From the NCBI GenBank assembly GCA_963920705.1, contig OY987228.1:15793187-15857186 (forward strand): 64,000 nucleotides of DNA, in the 5' to 3' direction. The first letter of the stretch is position 1. Each line of letters opens with the position of its first letter. Below the pieces are notes generated by a model, which saw only the letters and a program-made list of their open reading frames with translations, was not told where the DNA came from and did not search any database. The stretch comes from Odiellus spinosus (lineage: Eukaryota; Arthropoda; Arachnida; Opiliones; Phalangiidae). This document shows, piece after piece, positions 1 to 12,503 of this stretch. The position numbers were made by a program, and so were the translations under genes.

Positions 1-464
1 AAACGAAAAAACGTGATATTAAGTTAATGGCATGATAATTTATTAAACAAACTCGCTAGGCAAAAATCACGCCCTTTATAATTATTTAATTGGATTATGG
101 GTTTTAAAACCTTTATTCGCAACCGCGCCCCCTTGCGTCCAGTTTTGGTAATAGCGACGAATAAATATCACGTTCTCCAATACACGTAATTGGTCGATTG
201 TTAATCACTGACGAGAAATATCAAAATGTAGAGGACGAGGAAAAATAACCTTATAAGAAAGGTCTTTCAAGTTTCAAAATGTAGAATACCTTTTACCTGA
301 CATTTTTTTAATATTTGTTAAAAAGTTATGAATTAATCTAATTCCTCAACACCTCGAGGAGGGGGAGACGTCACAGTTTAGCAAGCCCACGGATAGGCTA
401 CCAGTCTACCACACAACCTGATTACCTGACGAGCTTAGGGTTGCTGAATGCATAATCTCAGCTA

Positions 465-556
465 GATATCGCCATCTGGCGACGTTTTTAAAAAACTGAA
501 TCGCGATAGTGCTTTTGAAGTCTGTTAAATACTATGGTTGGCCCGAATTTACCATA
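465..556 (+). repeat. Dispersed repeat, copy A
   Basis: This roughly 90-bp segment resembles 3694-3785 in the same orientation. Shared blocks include a TCGCC-TCTGG-GACG core, then an A/T-rich stretch, then AA-CTGAATCG or AACTCAATCG, and a GAATTTACC tail. The copies are diverged but collinear, which suggests an old mobile or duplicated element. No coding potential or terminal repeats are visible. Confidence 0.5.
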
Positions 557-3500
557 CGCTAAAACTCAAACCTAGCTACAGAATTTAAATTAAGCTCAAA
601 AATGTCGTTTATAAATTATGAAAGTATTATTTTATTCATAATTTTGAGTGTTGATTCAGAAAATAAATTTAAAAGCTGTTCTATTTTTAGCAGCTTGTTG
701 ACATTTCGCTTTAATGGTTTGTTTTAAAACTTAAATTTGAGGAGATCCCGGTCATAATGCTCTTTTTAAAAGTTGTGCAATTTTTATATAGAACAAATTA
801 AACTATGAATAATAATATATTTTACAGCCAGAAGATTTTTAATGTGCCATGGAGCATTAAAACTTGGAGATAAATATTTTATGTCGCATTTTTATTCCTT
901 CTTGGAGGTATAGTTTATTGCAAATCGCGTTAAAATATTACGGTATTAAGGAAATCAGTCAAAATTATCTTTACACAATAATGGGACCACAGACAGGAAG
1001 AAGAAAAAAAACTGTAAGAAATGTAAAAATTAATTATGACAAAATCACATGATTTATCCTCTGAGCTTTATAATTGTATTCTACTACTCCCGATAAGGGG
1101 GGAGGTGGTATAAAAACGCCGGTGCATTGGCGGCTTGGTGTCTTAATTTTTAAATGGGTCATTAATCGGCGTAAATTATACCCTCTTAACTGTCAGAATA
1201 TAATCCCCTCCCGAAATTTATGCAACCTATATTTAAAAGAACACTAATTACAATGTCATTTTTCACTTCAATACCGGTATAAACTATTAAAAAACATTAT
1301 TGAGAAATGAATGGCTTCCTTTTACCCTACACCCCTATCTATCTGTCTGCCTCATTATAAGACCTCCCGAAAGGTGTCAAACATTTTTTTATTTCGAAAT
1401 TTAGGACAATTAAAACAAGATCTAGTAGTTTTATTGAAAAATCAAATTAAAAACCAGAGAAAATCCGTGTTTAGTTTTCAAGTTTAGTAGGCCGCGTTTT
1501 AAGTTTACGAAAATGTTTTAATTAAAGTTGATTTTAATTAAATGCGTTAGATTTTAATTAGTGAATGAACGAGGTCATTGGAATTATATTTTAATTGCGT
1601 GAGTAAAATTATCTATCTATAATTTAATTTTTTCTTAGGAGCTTAAAAGTTAAGAAAAAGATACACAGACAGTTATTTTAAGTGATATTGATAATCGCAT
1701 TTTATATTAATGTTTTAATTTGCTGAAGCATTCATTTGTAGTATATTATTATAATTAACGCCATGCTCATTTAATGATAATTATAAAATTTTATGAGCCG
1801 AATTGATAATAATAACATTTTTCAGTTAAATAATTTATTTTTTGAGTTTCAGACGTAATCAAATAAGTTATTCATTTTATATAACTATAAATTTCGCAGA
1901 AAGTTTTAATATTCAAGCTTTACTCTTTCTATTTTAAACGGTTCGAGAAGAGAAACGGTAAACGCTCTCCTTCCCTATCCAATCAGCGCGTTGAAAATAA
2001 TTAAAGGTGGATTGACGACAGAATTAACCTCACCTCTCCCTGACTCTAAAATTGGTGGTATATTCCTCTCGAGCACTTGATTTTTGTTTATTATTATTTT
2101 CTAATAGTACTTAACTACTCGTCCGATTTTAATTACTTCTTAGTAAGGAATTATAGGGGCAGGAATGAGAGAAGAAGAGGTTTGAGTTAACTGTAAAGAG
2201 TCTTGGGCGCATAGTGGGTCAGAACGGGTTTGGGAAAATTCCGACTAAATGAGCGCGATTAGTAACCGAGAGACGACGACGAAGTAGTTTGGGTTCCCTT
2301 CTTTCTACCCCGTTACCCCGAGAGATTTATTAGCGAAAGAGTCGTAGAGTTTGCTACTTAAGTGCTTGGTTGGGGCCTATTTGGTGTGTGGGCGGCGATC
2401 TATGACCCCCCTAAAGACGAATGCCCCTGTCTTGGACAGCGACGAGAAAAAGTAAAGAGTCAGGAAAAAGTTGCCAAAGTGATAATGCCTTAATAAGTTC
2501 TCCAAGAATGCGACGCGCTCCTGGCACTACAGCTCTTCTCAGATAAGGGCCCCAAATATTACTACTCATTAAATGGCTTATAACGTTAGCTACTGATACC
2601 GAGTTCGTGCTCTTTTTATCTCTCTCTCTTTCTAATTGGCCCAATTGGTAATAATCTAATGGATCAATTAAAATATATTGGTCATTGATAATTTAATACA
2701 AATTTTTGGTTATTATTAGCTATTATTGCCATTTCGATTTGAACCTTTTTTTTTAAATTTGGTTTAAATACTTTTATTCAGATAATTTGTTAACGACTAC
2801 TTTTTCTCTATGAGATTTAACATGACGTATAAATTCGCGTCAGCTTTTCCAATTAAGCCAATTAATTCTGAAAGAGAAGTATTTATCCACTGTTAATGAA
2901 TCATTAATAATTTAATTGCTCGCTAATTTTAGCACAATTAGGCGAAGATTATTGCGGAAAGGGTTTGAAATAAATGAGATCTTTAATCTCATCGATTAAT
3001 TTTATAAAAATTATCATTTTGGTACAAAATTCAATTAGAAATTAATTAACTTTGATAAATATAAAAATCCATCTTTCCCCTTGAGATTAAATAAATGGTC
3101 ACCGACCCGTCAAAGCTCATTTTATCCCGAAAACTAGTTTCGAGTTTAAACATTATTCGGCGGAGAAGTCACGGAAAAAATAATTTTATTTAAAAATCAT
3201 GAAAAGATTTTTTTTTTTTTTTTTTTTCGCAACTTCTTTCAAGCGTAATTAACGAAAACCAGGTTTTTGAAAACCTAAAAGACCGGTGGGATTTTAAAAA
3301 TAGAAAGGAGGTGGAGAAGTTAAATGTCAAAAATGGCAAGATGGAAAATTAGGTCGTGACCTCGCGCGCGCCGTACCGATTTTAAGCGCTGCGTTACCGG
3401 AGTTACATAACCAAGTAGTCTTATAGTTGACCTCATGATCCTCATCCTAGCTCGTTCGAGCGTGATGCCGGCGAGGGGGTTACCTATTAATAAAAGTGAA

Positions 3501-3693
3501 AAGACCAGTTAAGCGAGTTACGTGAAATCTTACTTATAGAAATTTTAATTACGAGGGATTAAAGAGGTTACTACTGTTAGTACTAATCACTTGTTGTATA
3601 GTAAAGGCATAAGCTTAGGAAATATTAGCTTTATGAAATGGTACTATCAACTATTTATTTATACAAATTAGGGCAAACATTATATGAAGGCCT

Positions 3694-3785
3694 CGCTCTC
3701 GCCGTCTGGTGACGATTTTAAGAAACTCAATCGTGATGGCGCAATTGAAGGCTGAAATAATATGATTTGTCAGAATTTACCGAGA
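3694..3785 (+). repeat. Dispersed repeat, copy B
   Basis: This is the diverged second copy of the repeat at 465-556, collinear with it over about 90 bp and ending in the same GAATTTACC motif. The family is unidentified. Confidence 0.5.
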
Positions 3786-4518
3786 ATTTACCCTTCACAG
3801 AAACATGAAGAAAAGTATGGAAAGCCTTTCGCCTTTGGTAGCGATTGCATCGACCCTTACTGTAATACGTAGAAAACAAAAATCTGAAACTAATCGAAGA
3901 GTTTTTTGATACCCGTTCACACTGATATGCTTTATTGTTTGGTTGTCGTTCCTGAATTAATTTAAAATTAACTTAGCTGAGTATATTTTGACATTCAAGT
4001 TGGGCTTTTCGAGGAGAAATCGCATTATCTGTAATTAACGTGAAATTTTAATTGTTTTAATAATTTAAAAACTCATTTTAGCTCTCTTCGGAGCTTCAAA
4101 GGGAATAAAACCAGTCACTTTTTTAACTCTAGAGGATGCAAATGCGGCTGTTAGTGGCTGTTTATTGGGGGTATCCCTAAAATTACGGGGTTATTCCTTT
4201 CATAAAGGTTAATCTAGAGTTGGGATTTAATAGTATGAACTGGACACCAAAATAAAGCAACACCAGAATTTTTTCCATGTGAAAATGACCTAAAACTGTC
4301 ATTATTATCGTGAGAATATTTTACAAGGACAACTTTGTTTATTCATCCTACGGATTTAAAATCGTTGTTCTCGTGATCTTTTCGTATATAATATTAAATC
4401 CCGGAATAAATATCTTCTAAACTTCCGTTTTATAATGATTAATTAGTCAAATTTAAATATAAAGTATTAAATATACCGTCCATCGTTAATGAATAATTAT
4501 TGCACCATTTTTTATTTT

Positions 4519-4540
4519 AAATAATAATAATAATAATAAT
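4519..4540. repeat. TAA microsatellite
   Basis: A run of about seven TAA/AAT units inside AT-rich DNA. No function is implied. Confidence 0.9.
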
Positions 4541-5839
4541 GATAATTATTTCTTAATATTTTGGGTTGATGTTTTCAGTATATACATGCATAGGAAATAT
4601 ATATAAAAAAGTTCCAAATGACTTTAATTAGTAGCCCTCTTAATTAACAAATTGAAAAACTATAGTGGCATTAAAAAGCGTTGATTACACCCTAAAGAAA
4701 TTTAAAATATATCGTGGGCTAAACAACAAATGAGCGGGTTTAATTTATGCCTGCTTAAATGTACATATACCTTCGGATAGTCTTTAGATTCTAATGGGCG
4801 GATAGAGTTTTGAGCCGCCACTAATTAGTGACTCGAAGCTCGATTTAATTCCGGCTTAATTTCTTGCTTCTAATAGGCTCGTCATTTACTCAAATTACAT
4901 TGCAGCCGCTATTAAAGCTATATCTTTGAAATTAGTTCATTTAATCTTCGTCAAATTTAGAATAAGTTTACAAAATAACCAAGCTTTAGGCGGATTGATA
5001 TTTAACGTTACACTTCGTAGGGAAAAACTGTAATTATTGCAAACTTCTCTCGAACATTAAGTATATAGGAGGATTTTATAAACGGCCAAGGGGGAAAGAA
5101 CACCCGACGTCATGTAAATGTAATTCCCCCACGAAGGGGGATGACAACGAGGAGATAGATTGAAGCTTCTGATGTTGCGAATCAGTTCCAATTTTGAGTT
5201 GTCAACACGCCCAAATCTAGGCTACCAGTTAAAGAAAAGGTATAATCTATAGATTTGTGCGTGCTACCAACTAGAGATGGAATTGACTACTTTTTTTTTT
5301 TTTTTTCACCTTTACAAAGTTAATCCAATTTTATTTTCTGAACATGAAATATTATTGTACTGCGCAACGTAAAGGAAATAAACCCTTCCTTTTAGCAGGG
5401 AATTTTATAACTGGTTAATGATTGGTTATTGGGATCTGTCCGGGTAATCCTTAAAAATATGGGAATCTTTCTAACATTTCATTTAATGCAGTTTAACTCG
5501 GAAATAGTCGGGTTGTAGAAAAAAAAAAATAAATAATTCATTCAATGGAATACGTACTCTTTTAACCTTGGGAATATCACCGTGGAGGGATATTTTAACC
5601 CGCCTTTATTACAATTTATTCCCTTCTAAAACTGTAAGAGAATATTGAAGTTTATTTTATTGACGTGTACTGTTTTTAGTTTTGAAGTAGAAAACTGACG
5701 TTTCGAAACGTTTAAGCGGCGACAAATTGGTGAATTGGGAACGTTTCGACGTCGAATTTAACGAGCTCGTAATAATTTTCATTTCGCCATCGAAACTAAA
5801 TTGGGTGGTGAAGTAGAAGAGAGATAGAGTAAGAGCTTG

Positions 5840-5865
5840 GGAGAGAGAGAGAGAGCGAGCGAGAG
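5840..5865. repeat. GA microsatellite
   Basis: A GAGAGA tract with a few GCGA interruptions, within a slightly GC-richer block where short frames are open on both strands. GA tracts can bind GAGA-type factors in insects, but nothing here proves a regulatory role. Confidence 0.8.
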
Positions 5866-7150
5866 AAAAATGCCAATAAAAACGAGTTCGCTTCGATTTT
5901 TCTCTGAAAATGCCAGGGGCGGCGAAAATGGTCGCGCACTGCGGATAAACTCGTTCCCCAAACTACATTTAATAAACACATCATTAAAGTTGGCCGCTCG
6001 TAAATCTGCCAACAGCTATATAGAAAACTTTCGGAAATCCTTTGAAGCGCCAAAAGAAACCTTTAAATATAGCTCGCGGTTTGTTGCAATCGCGTCAGTT
6101 TGTGTGTCGGTGTTCGAGAAGTATTAAATACGAATTTATGAAATATATATAGAAAATGAATTTTCCAGCAGAGAAACGTTACACGATGTAGGATTCTTGG
6201 TAAATGGGTCTATAATACCAATTAAATCAGCCCAAGGTTTAAGAATTAGTTCCTTTAATATTGTCTCGCTAAGCAGACGACTCAAATCTTGCAGTCCAAA
6301 CCATTTCTTGAATCTCTAGCTGTTTTAGAGCTTTAACTCGCTTTAACTTCAAATCATTTAAAGTATAGGGTAGTATTGAATTATATATCTTTTTTAGGAA
6401 CTAAACACTTATTTGGATCAAGATATGTTATCAGATTAACCATAATTAAGGCATCACCGTTATATATTATCTATAGAGATATAATAGTTTAACTATTCTT
6501 GAACGGGAATATATAAAAATAATGATTATGTCTTGAATTACTATTTGATGATCGAGTCCAAAAAAATTCTTATTTTCCTATACACCGTAAAGAAACTATT
6601 CTGGAAAGTTTTATATAAATTGGCCGTCAGAAACTTGAGAAATGGCTCAATTTGAAAAACAACCCTCTCGCCATGTATGGGGACTTATATAAAATAAATC
6701 CTTAGAATAGAAAACGTGTTAGCACCGTGAAAGAAGAGGCTCGGGACCCCATACTTCAGCAACTTGTTACGAAGTTTTCGTTGGGCCGTAACCGAGGGAA
6801 ATCTTATTGATTTTGGCAAAGCGCGAAACCTTGTTTTTGCCGACGATTTACCCAAGAGGGGTTCCAACCGAGAAAAAGTAATTTTTAAGTTATTTTTCTC
6901 TCTAGAAGGGAAAAATTGTGGCAACATCGTGCATGTTGGTTTAAAATATTTTTTCCCCGGCCTTTCATTGTAAATCAACTTTGGCGAATCAATTAAGTTT
7001 CAATGGAGGGAGGGGATAAACTAGTTTCTACATAACCTTAGTGAGTGAAAGAGAGAGAAGAGGGAGGGGGGGTGAGGAAACCCCTCTGATTTTTCCGTCA
7101 AAATAGTCGACCCGGGGTCGACCAACCAGTGACCATTTTCCCTTATACAT

Positions 7151-7168
7151 GGTGGTGGTGGTGGTGGT
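7151..7168. repeat. GGT trinucleotide repeat
   Basis: Six perfect GGT units. No open frame that I recognise uses them. Confidence 0.9.
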
Positions 7169-8687
7169 ATTTTTTCCCCCGTTTTCGATCATTTTTTACC
7201 CCCATCTGGGCTTGATTGATTTCTTCCTATGATTGATTATTAAACTATCTATTTTTCTTATACCCAAACAACGGGCTTTTTCCCTCTCTCTCTTTTCCCT
7301 TCAGTCCCTTCATTGTTCGCCAAAAACAAGATGGAATGATCGTAATTGATATATTTTTCCCATGGTATTAAGCTTCCACCAATGAACGCGATTGAAATAT
7401 TTCTAAACCAATAAAAATAGATACGCGTAATTAGCTTCAAGTCGAGGAATCAAATTTCAAACATGATTAATTATGGTTAGAAGTTATTTAACTTGTGTAA
7501 AAATTTAATTTTATTCAGACTTTTTGGAAAATTAGGCTTAGCGTTTTTTGATATAATAATTTAAATGAAATTCATTCTTAATCAGTGACGTTAGGCTTAG
7601 CGTTTCATTTTTATTTTACAATATTTTATGGTTAATTTCGTTTCGTCATTTTCGAGACAAAAAGCAAAATGGATAAAGAAATTTACGCCAAGGCGAAAAA
7701 ACCTTTTCCGCTGCAATTTTAAGAAAAACGTTTGTAAAATTGCTAGCCTTACTTCAAGCTAAGTTCTGGTAACTTTCAGTAACTTCTAGTTTAATCAAAG
7801 CTTAACGACTTAGTCTTGCTTTTAAATGTTAACGCATTATTTTGACATTATCAAAGACTCTACACTGAATCATACTACGGGCTATTAATTGAAAGAAATC
7901 ATTACCGAGGTCATTACTTATTTGCGTGTCATTAATTTTTATCAAACCATTTAAAAGATAAAAGAACCCAACGTTTCTATAATATCAATATACCCGGCAT
8001 TAGAACAAATAACAGATTCCTAGTGCAACTAAAAGAGAGATATACGGTATATTGAAGAAATACACGGAACAAATAGGACCCTAGGGAACCATGGTAATAG
8101 GAGAGGGGGGAAGAGGTTTTTCTTTTCCTCGTCATGTATTCTTAATTACAGAATCACGTGCAGCAGGTGCTCTATTATATTAAGTCTGACAATGATAAAA
8201 AAGTGGGGCCTTGGCCACCGTTACCGCTTTTACTTTTTATCGCTATACCCGAAACCAGAAAAAGCTTTTTAAATATTCAATTATAAGTGAGTTTGTATCG
8301 TGGTATTAAGTTTACCATAACGTTTTTTTATCGGATGTTTCTTGGTTTATGGTTTTATAACCTCATGAAACATAGAAAAAAAATCGAGACTGACTGGTTT
8401 CTTTGTTTTTGTGTCATATCACGAAACCCGGAAATGGATATATTTATAATGTAATGCGTTTATTTTTATGAAAGGGAGATTTATACTATTTTTACGCACT
8501 TAATCTTTCATCGTCCTTTCGTGTATAAATTGCTTTTTTAATTACCTTTATATACCGGTAATAGTTTTCTGTCGCAAGAAGCCCTCACAAAATTGTGATA
8601 TTTTCATTGGCTGGGCCATTTGTTTGCAATGATTTTAAAGGGAGAATGCAGCCTGACATTAAGTAATTTTCTGTCCTTTCCGTATTA

Positions 8688-8774
8688 TTTAAATATGCCT
8701 AATTGGTAATATACATTTCAAACGAATATTAAGCTAGAAATAAATTTTTAACTTACCCCGAAAATAGGCTTAAC
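8688..8774 (+). mobile_element. Solo arm of a foldback (MITE-like) family
   Basis: This segment begins with TTTAAATA-GCCTAAT and runs to ACTTACCCCGAAAATAGGCT. It is collinear with the left arm of the foldback at 58145-58440, which begins TTTAAATAGGCTTAATCC and carries ACTTACCCGGAAAATAGGCT. Only one arm is visible here, so it is either a remnant or a half-element. Confidence 0.55.
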
Positions 8775-8886
8775 AATAAGAGTTTGATACACGGAAGTAA
8801 AACAGCGAATCACGTGAAGACCGCGCTTTATTCCTACAATTAACCTTTTCCCTCGTTCGTCGATGACTCGTTAAATACAAGATATC

Positions 8887-8904
8887 AACCATCCATGGAT
8901 GGTT
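8887..8904. repeat. Perfect 18-bp palindrome
   Basis: AACCATCCATGGATGGTT reads the same on both strands. Short palindromes can be dimeric factor sites or occur by chance. Confidence 0.6.
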
Positions 8905-9439
8905 TTTAAGCGTTAAGCCTACTTTCCTGGTTTTAAACTTTTAATTTTTTTTTTGTTAGTGGATTTGACCTATTAAAAGGACAAGTTATAGATAGAAAAT
9001 CTGTTGTCGGCTTAATTCTCCCTTTAGTAAATCATTCTAGTCTCTATATAACACAAATATTAAACGAATATATTTTGAAAAGATAATTTATTACATATGG
9101 GGCAACTTTTAAAAGCAAAACAAAATATATCATAGAAAATACTAAAAATAATTTTCATCATCTATAGCTTTTAGTATTTTTGTCAGTTGAATATGGAAAT
9201 GGAATCAGCCTTTTGAAAATTTAAATAATAGTGGCTCATAAATAGCGAGTGGGAACTTTTACGATATATAGGATAGTTACTTTTTTAATGAAAAAAAAAA
9301 TGTAAAAAGCGAGATAGGGGCTAGATTCTGAATGTAAAGTTAATGTATCGTATTAGCGAGAGCATTTCGATAATGGGAGGCTCGAGCTAGCTTTTCTTCG
9401 GTAATAGGCTCGAAAGTAATATTTCACGAATCAAAAAAT

Positions 9440-10800
9440 CTCGCGTGTTCGGCGAGGTTGCATCGGCGGCCATTTCTGGGTCGTCAGACATTAGTGTCAA
9501 GTATCTCTCGTTTTACATTTCATCTCCTTTTCTCTCGCTCCCACTCTTCGCTCGTTGGCGCTGCCATTACCGCGAAAGGGCTCCCGAAAAATCGCCTCCG
9601 CGTCCTCTCGAAGTATACTATCCGCCATCGAAATGGTACTCTGGCTCTCGGTCCCCGAAGGGAATGCCCCGGAAAGAGAGATAGTCGTGAAATATCATCC
9701 AAAATCGCAATTAGTCTTTTAAAATGGATGGCGATCTCTCTCTCGTTTTCTTTTTTCGCTAGGACGTATAGAAAAGGAACGGAAAAAGAAGAAGAAAAAA
9801 TAAGAGCTCGGTTCTCGAAGGGGGAATCTATATTACTTTTATTCGCTCGGAAAGAATGGGGAAGAAAACCCATCGGAAAGATCGAAACAGCTGAGCCTCT
9901 TCGCGCCGCATCGTGCATGCCTTGAGAAAGTGCCGGTCAAACTTTCTTATTCGCTTCTTGTATATATACGCTATTTCCTTCCTTCGAAAACAAGACGAGA
10001 CAGGACGGAACTCCTTCCTCCGTAACGGATTTCTAAGAAAATAAAGGAAACTCTATGATACTTGTTAGAATTATTCGCGCTTAGGGCAACAAACTTGACA
10101 AACCTAGCTGTAGTGATCGTTGACGGACTTTGACATTGGTGATCGTTGACCGACGTTGACATTGGTGATCATTGTCGGACATTGCCATTGGTGACCATTG
10201 AACGACGTATTTTTTCGGGATTCTTGATGGACGTAGCCTTTCGTGATCAGTGATCACAAATGACATTAAAATATTAGCATTAGCACCTCCTAGAAAAGAT
10301 CATTGGAGTACGCTTTGCTTTGACAGTTGGAATCTCGATTTATCGTGAAGGTATCCTTGTTACTCTTAAATAGATGGACGGACAAAGTAAAGGACATATT
10401 GGACAGTCTTTTGAGGACTTGTTTCTGAAATAGCTGAAAGATAATAACCAGGATTGCCGCGGGGTCATCCTATTAAGGAAAGAACGCGTCCGGCAGATGG
10501 CGTTACCTTTTTTACGACTTTTATCAATTTCGACGACTTTTCGTCGTAATGCGGCCAAATTCTTTTTCAAGATTTTCCGGCGTCGACATAAAGCTCTCTC
10601 TCTCTCTTTCTCATCCTCCCCCTGTCCGCCCACGAATCCTTTCCGTGGAAAACTTTTTTATCACCATAATTCGAAGAGGCTATGGCTATCTAGTTTCTCT
10701 TGGCGGTCGCTAGGGGCTCTTCTTTATATCTGGGCACTTGTCCGACACGCCGTCCATAAAGTATTATCTTTCGCCCCGTGGCGGAACCTATAAAAGCTAA
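9440..10800. other. GC-richer CT/GA-rich block without a recognisable gene
   Basis: The base composition is visibly richer in G and C than the flanks, with CTCTCTCT and GAAGAAGA tracts. Open frames up to 155 codons exist on both strands over the same bases. Overlapping open frames on both strands are expected when TAA/TAG/TGA are depleted by composition, and the translations are low-complexity Ser/Arg/Phe-rich with no known domain. Several similar blocks recur in the window (near 15.0-15.5, 17.9-18.3, 26.0-26.5, 34.7-35.4, 40.0-40.5, 41.2-41.8, 43.0-43.9 and 45.7-46.0 kb). They may be regulatory DNA. Confidence 0.5.
10113..10207 (+). repeat. 26-bp tandem repeat, nearly four copies
   Basis: Units starting GTGATC or GTGACC begin at 10113, 10139, 10165 and 10191, exactly 26 bp apart. 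Each carries a GTTGAC-GAC-TTGACATTG body with substitutions. It is an old, diverged minisatellite. Confidence 0.85.
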
Positions 10801-12207
10801 TCTTTCACGATTGTCACCGCGAGATAAAAACCGGCCGTTTCACTGACCATGAGAGCCCTATCCAAATCATTTTTCTCCACTTCCATTATGCGCTTTCGGA
10901 CCAAAAGTATTAAAATTGCTCGTCATTTCTTCTAATATCCTCAATATTTTATTTTTTCCCGGTTTTGGGATATTCATTTTAAATTTAAATTTTTAACATA
11001 AGCACGAAATAAATTTTTAGAACGGTTGAAATGTTGGGAAATTATTATTAATTACGAAGTTTAATTATGAGAGCTGATAGATAGCTTATCGTATCGTAAT
11101 TGCATGGTATTCTATTCAGACTCCTGCAAGCTTTGACATTTGACTGCGCTAAAGGTATTATAGATTTATCATTGGTATATATCCCTTCGGCCAGCTAATT
11201 ATAATTATATGTATTGATAATTAGATTAGATAGTATCGACAGAAACTAGAATTGTGATTAAATTAGTTAAATTTTGATGGATAAATATTTCTTCGAGTCT
11301 GAGGTAAAGCAAAAGATGTTAATATTAGTTTTTAATTTTAATTCAATTAATAACCCCTGAAATAAACCTAATATAACCTTTTTCATTCAACACACTAATT
11401 GCGTAATTAAAACAGACGTATTTTTTTGTCTTGTCCAATATCCTTCCGATTATTTCTTCGCGCCTGGGCATCCTTAAGGTTAGAAAAGCTTGAGCGAAGA
11501 TTTCGGCCAATTTAGCGCACCACCGGTTCTCTCCCATCTACTCGAAAAATACTTTATATAAACTGGTCAAGACCCAAGAACTTGACAAGATCTAGCGAGA
11601 CGATGAAGAAAGAAAAACAAGTATAAAAAAAAAAAACAACGAACGGTCCGAATCAATTACTCGTTTGCTCGCTTTTTCTTCTCCCAACTCCGCCCAATTT
11701 CTTTTTTTTTTTTTTTTCACGTTGACCAATGTCCATTTCTTATTTCGGACACTATCCGAAAAGCTCTTTAAGGATAGCGTTTGACGTTAGATGGCGATAA
11801 CGGGGAGAGCTACCCCACTAAATGGCATTAGATAGGAGTATCCGGCAAATTAGAGGAACGTTACGGGACCTTCAATTGAAATGGATACGAGGCCAAAAAT
11901 TGAATTAGGGTTTCCTAAACATCGAATAAACCTTTCGCTGTAACTTTTGCGGTTCTAACGGTTCCCTCTTTTTTTACCACCCCACACGTTTATTTAAAGA
12001 TTTTCTTTTTACCGCGAACGTGACGAGAATCTGATTTAAGCGGTTTTTGTTATTCAAATCAATTTTATTGATATGTTAGAAAATATATTCTATCCCAAGG
12101 ATTTTATTTAACCAAAAGTGGGGGCGTCTTTCGATTAATCGGATGTTTTTCTCTTAATTCTATGCTAACATAAGGTTTCTGAATTTTGGTACAATTCTAA
12201 GACACTT

Positions 12208-12503
12208 AAGCTGCGTTCATACTAGGCCTTGGAATCGATTTCAACCGTTTCAAAACGTTTCGATAGAGTCGTGTGAACAGGAAACCCTCTTTTCTCGAAT
12301 CGATTTGATTCGATTTCCCGAAACTAGTTCGGGAACCAGTTTCATACCGATTCGGTTTCAACAACCGGTAGATGAAGATACAATAAATCGATTTATAAAG
12401 ATAATGCGTGAACATATGGTACTTAAAACGATTCCTGGCGATTTGAATATCGGTTTGATTTTACCGTTTCAAATCGATTGAGAAATGCTAGTGTGACCGT
12501 AGC
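12208..12503. mobile_element. MITE-like element with short terminal inverted repeats, copy 1
   Basis: The left end AGCTGCGTTCATACTAGGC and the right end, read on the minus strand as AGCTACGGTCACACTAGCA, form imperfect terminal inverted repeats. The interior is full of AATCGATTT and AACGGTTT-type motifs. A second copy lies in the opposite orientation at 52660-52940 and is alignable end to end. It encodes nothing credible, so it is probably a non-autonomous DNA transposon. A target duplication could not be decided. Confidence 0.75.

Larger units (their letters stand above)
1..9430. other. Gene-poor AT-rich stretch
   Basis: I see no supportable gene. The open frames here are short (under about 100 codons), often overlap on both strands, and resemble no family I know. 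The stretch holds simple repeats (a T20 run at 3208-3227, T16 at 5291-5306, a TAA run at 4519-4540, a GA tract near 5840-5865, six GGT units at 7151-7168), two related copies of a dispersed repeat (465-556 and 3694-3785), one solo arm of a foldback family (8688-8774) and a short perfect palindrome (8887-8904). It could be intergenic or intronic. Confidence 0.7.

Noticed and set aside
5779..6127. Three overlapping frames of 77-96 codons on both strands
   Set aside because: They are driven by a GA microsatellite and local composition; the predicted proteins resemble nothing known.
6685..6978. Antisense pair of 97- and 69-codon frames
   Set aside because: They are mutually exclusive on the same bases, without motifs or introns.
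9445..9925. Overlapping open frames up to 155 codons on both strands
   Set aside because: The translations are low-complexity with no domain, and frames on both strands are open together, as expected in a GC-richer, CT/GA-rich block. No splice-consistent structure or family resemblance is visible.
12206..12415. 69-codon minus-strand frame
   Set aside because: It lies wholly inside the MITE at 12208-12503 and has no counterpart in the second copy.
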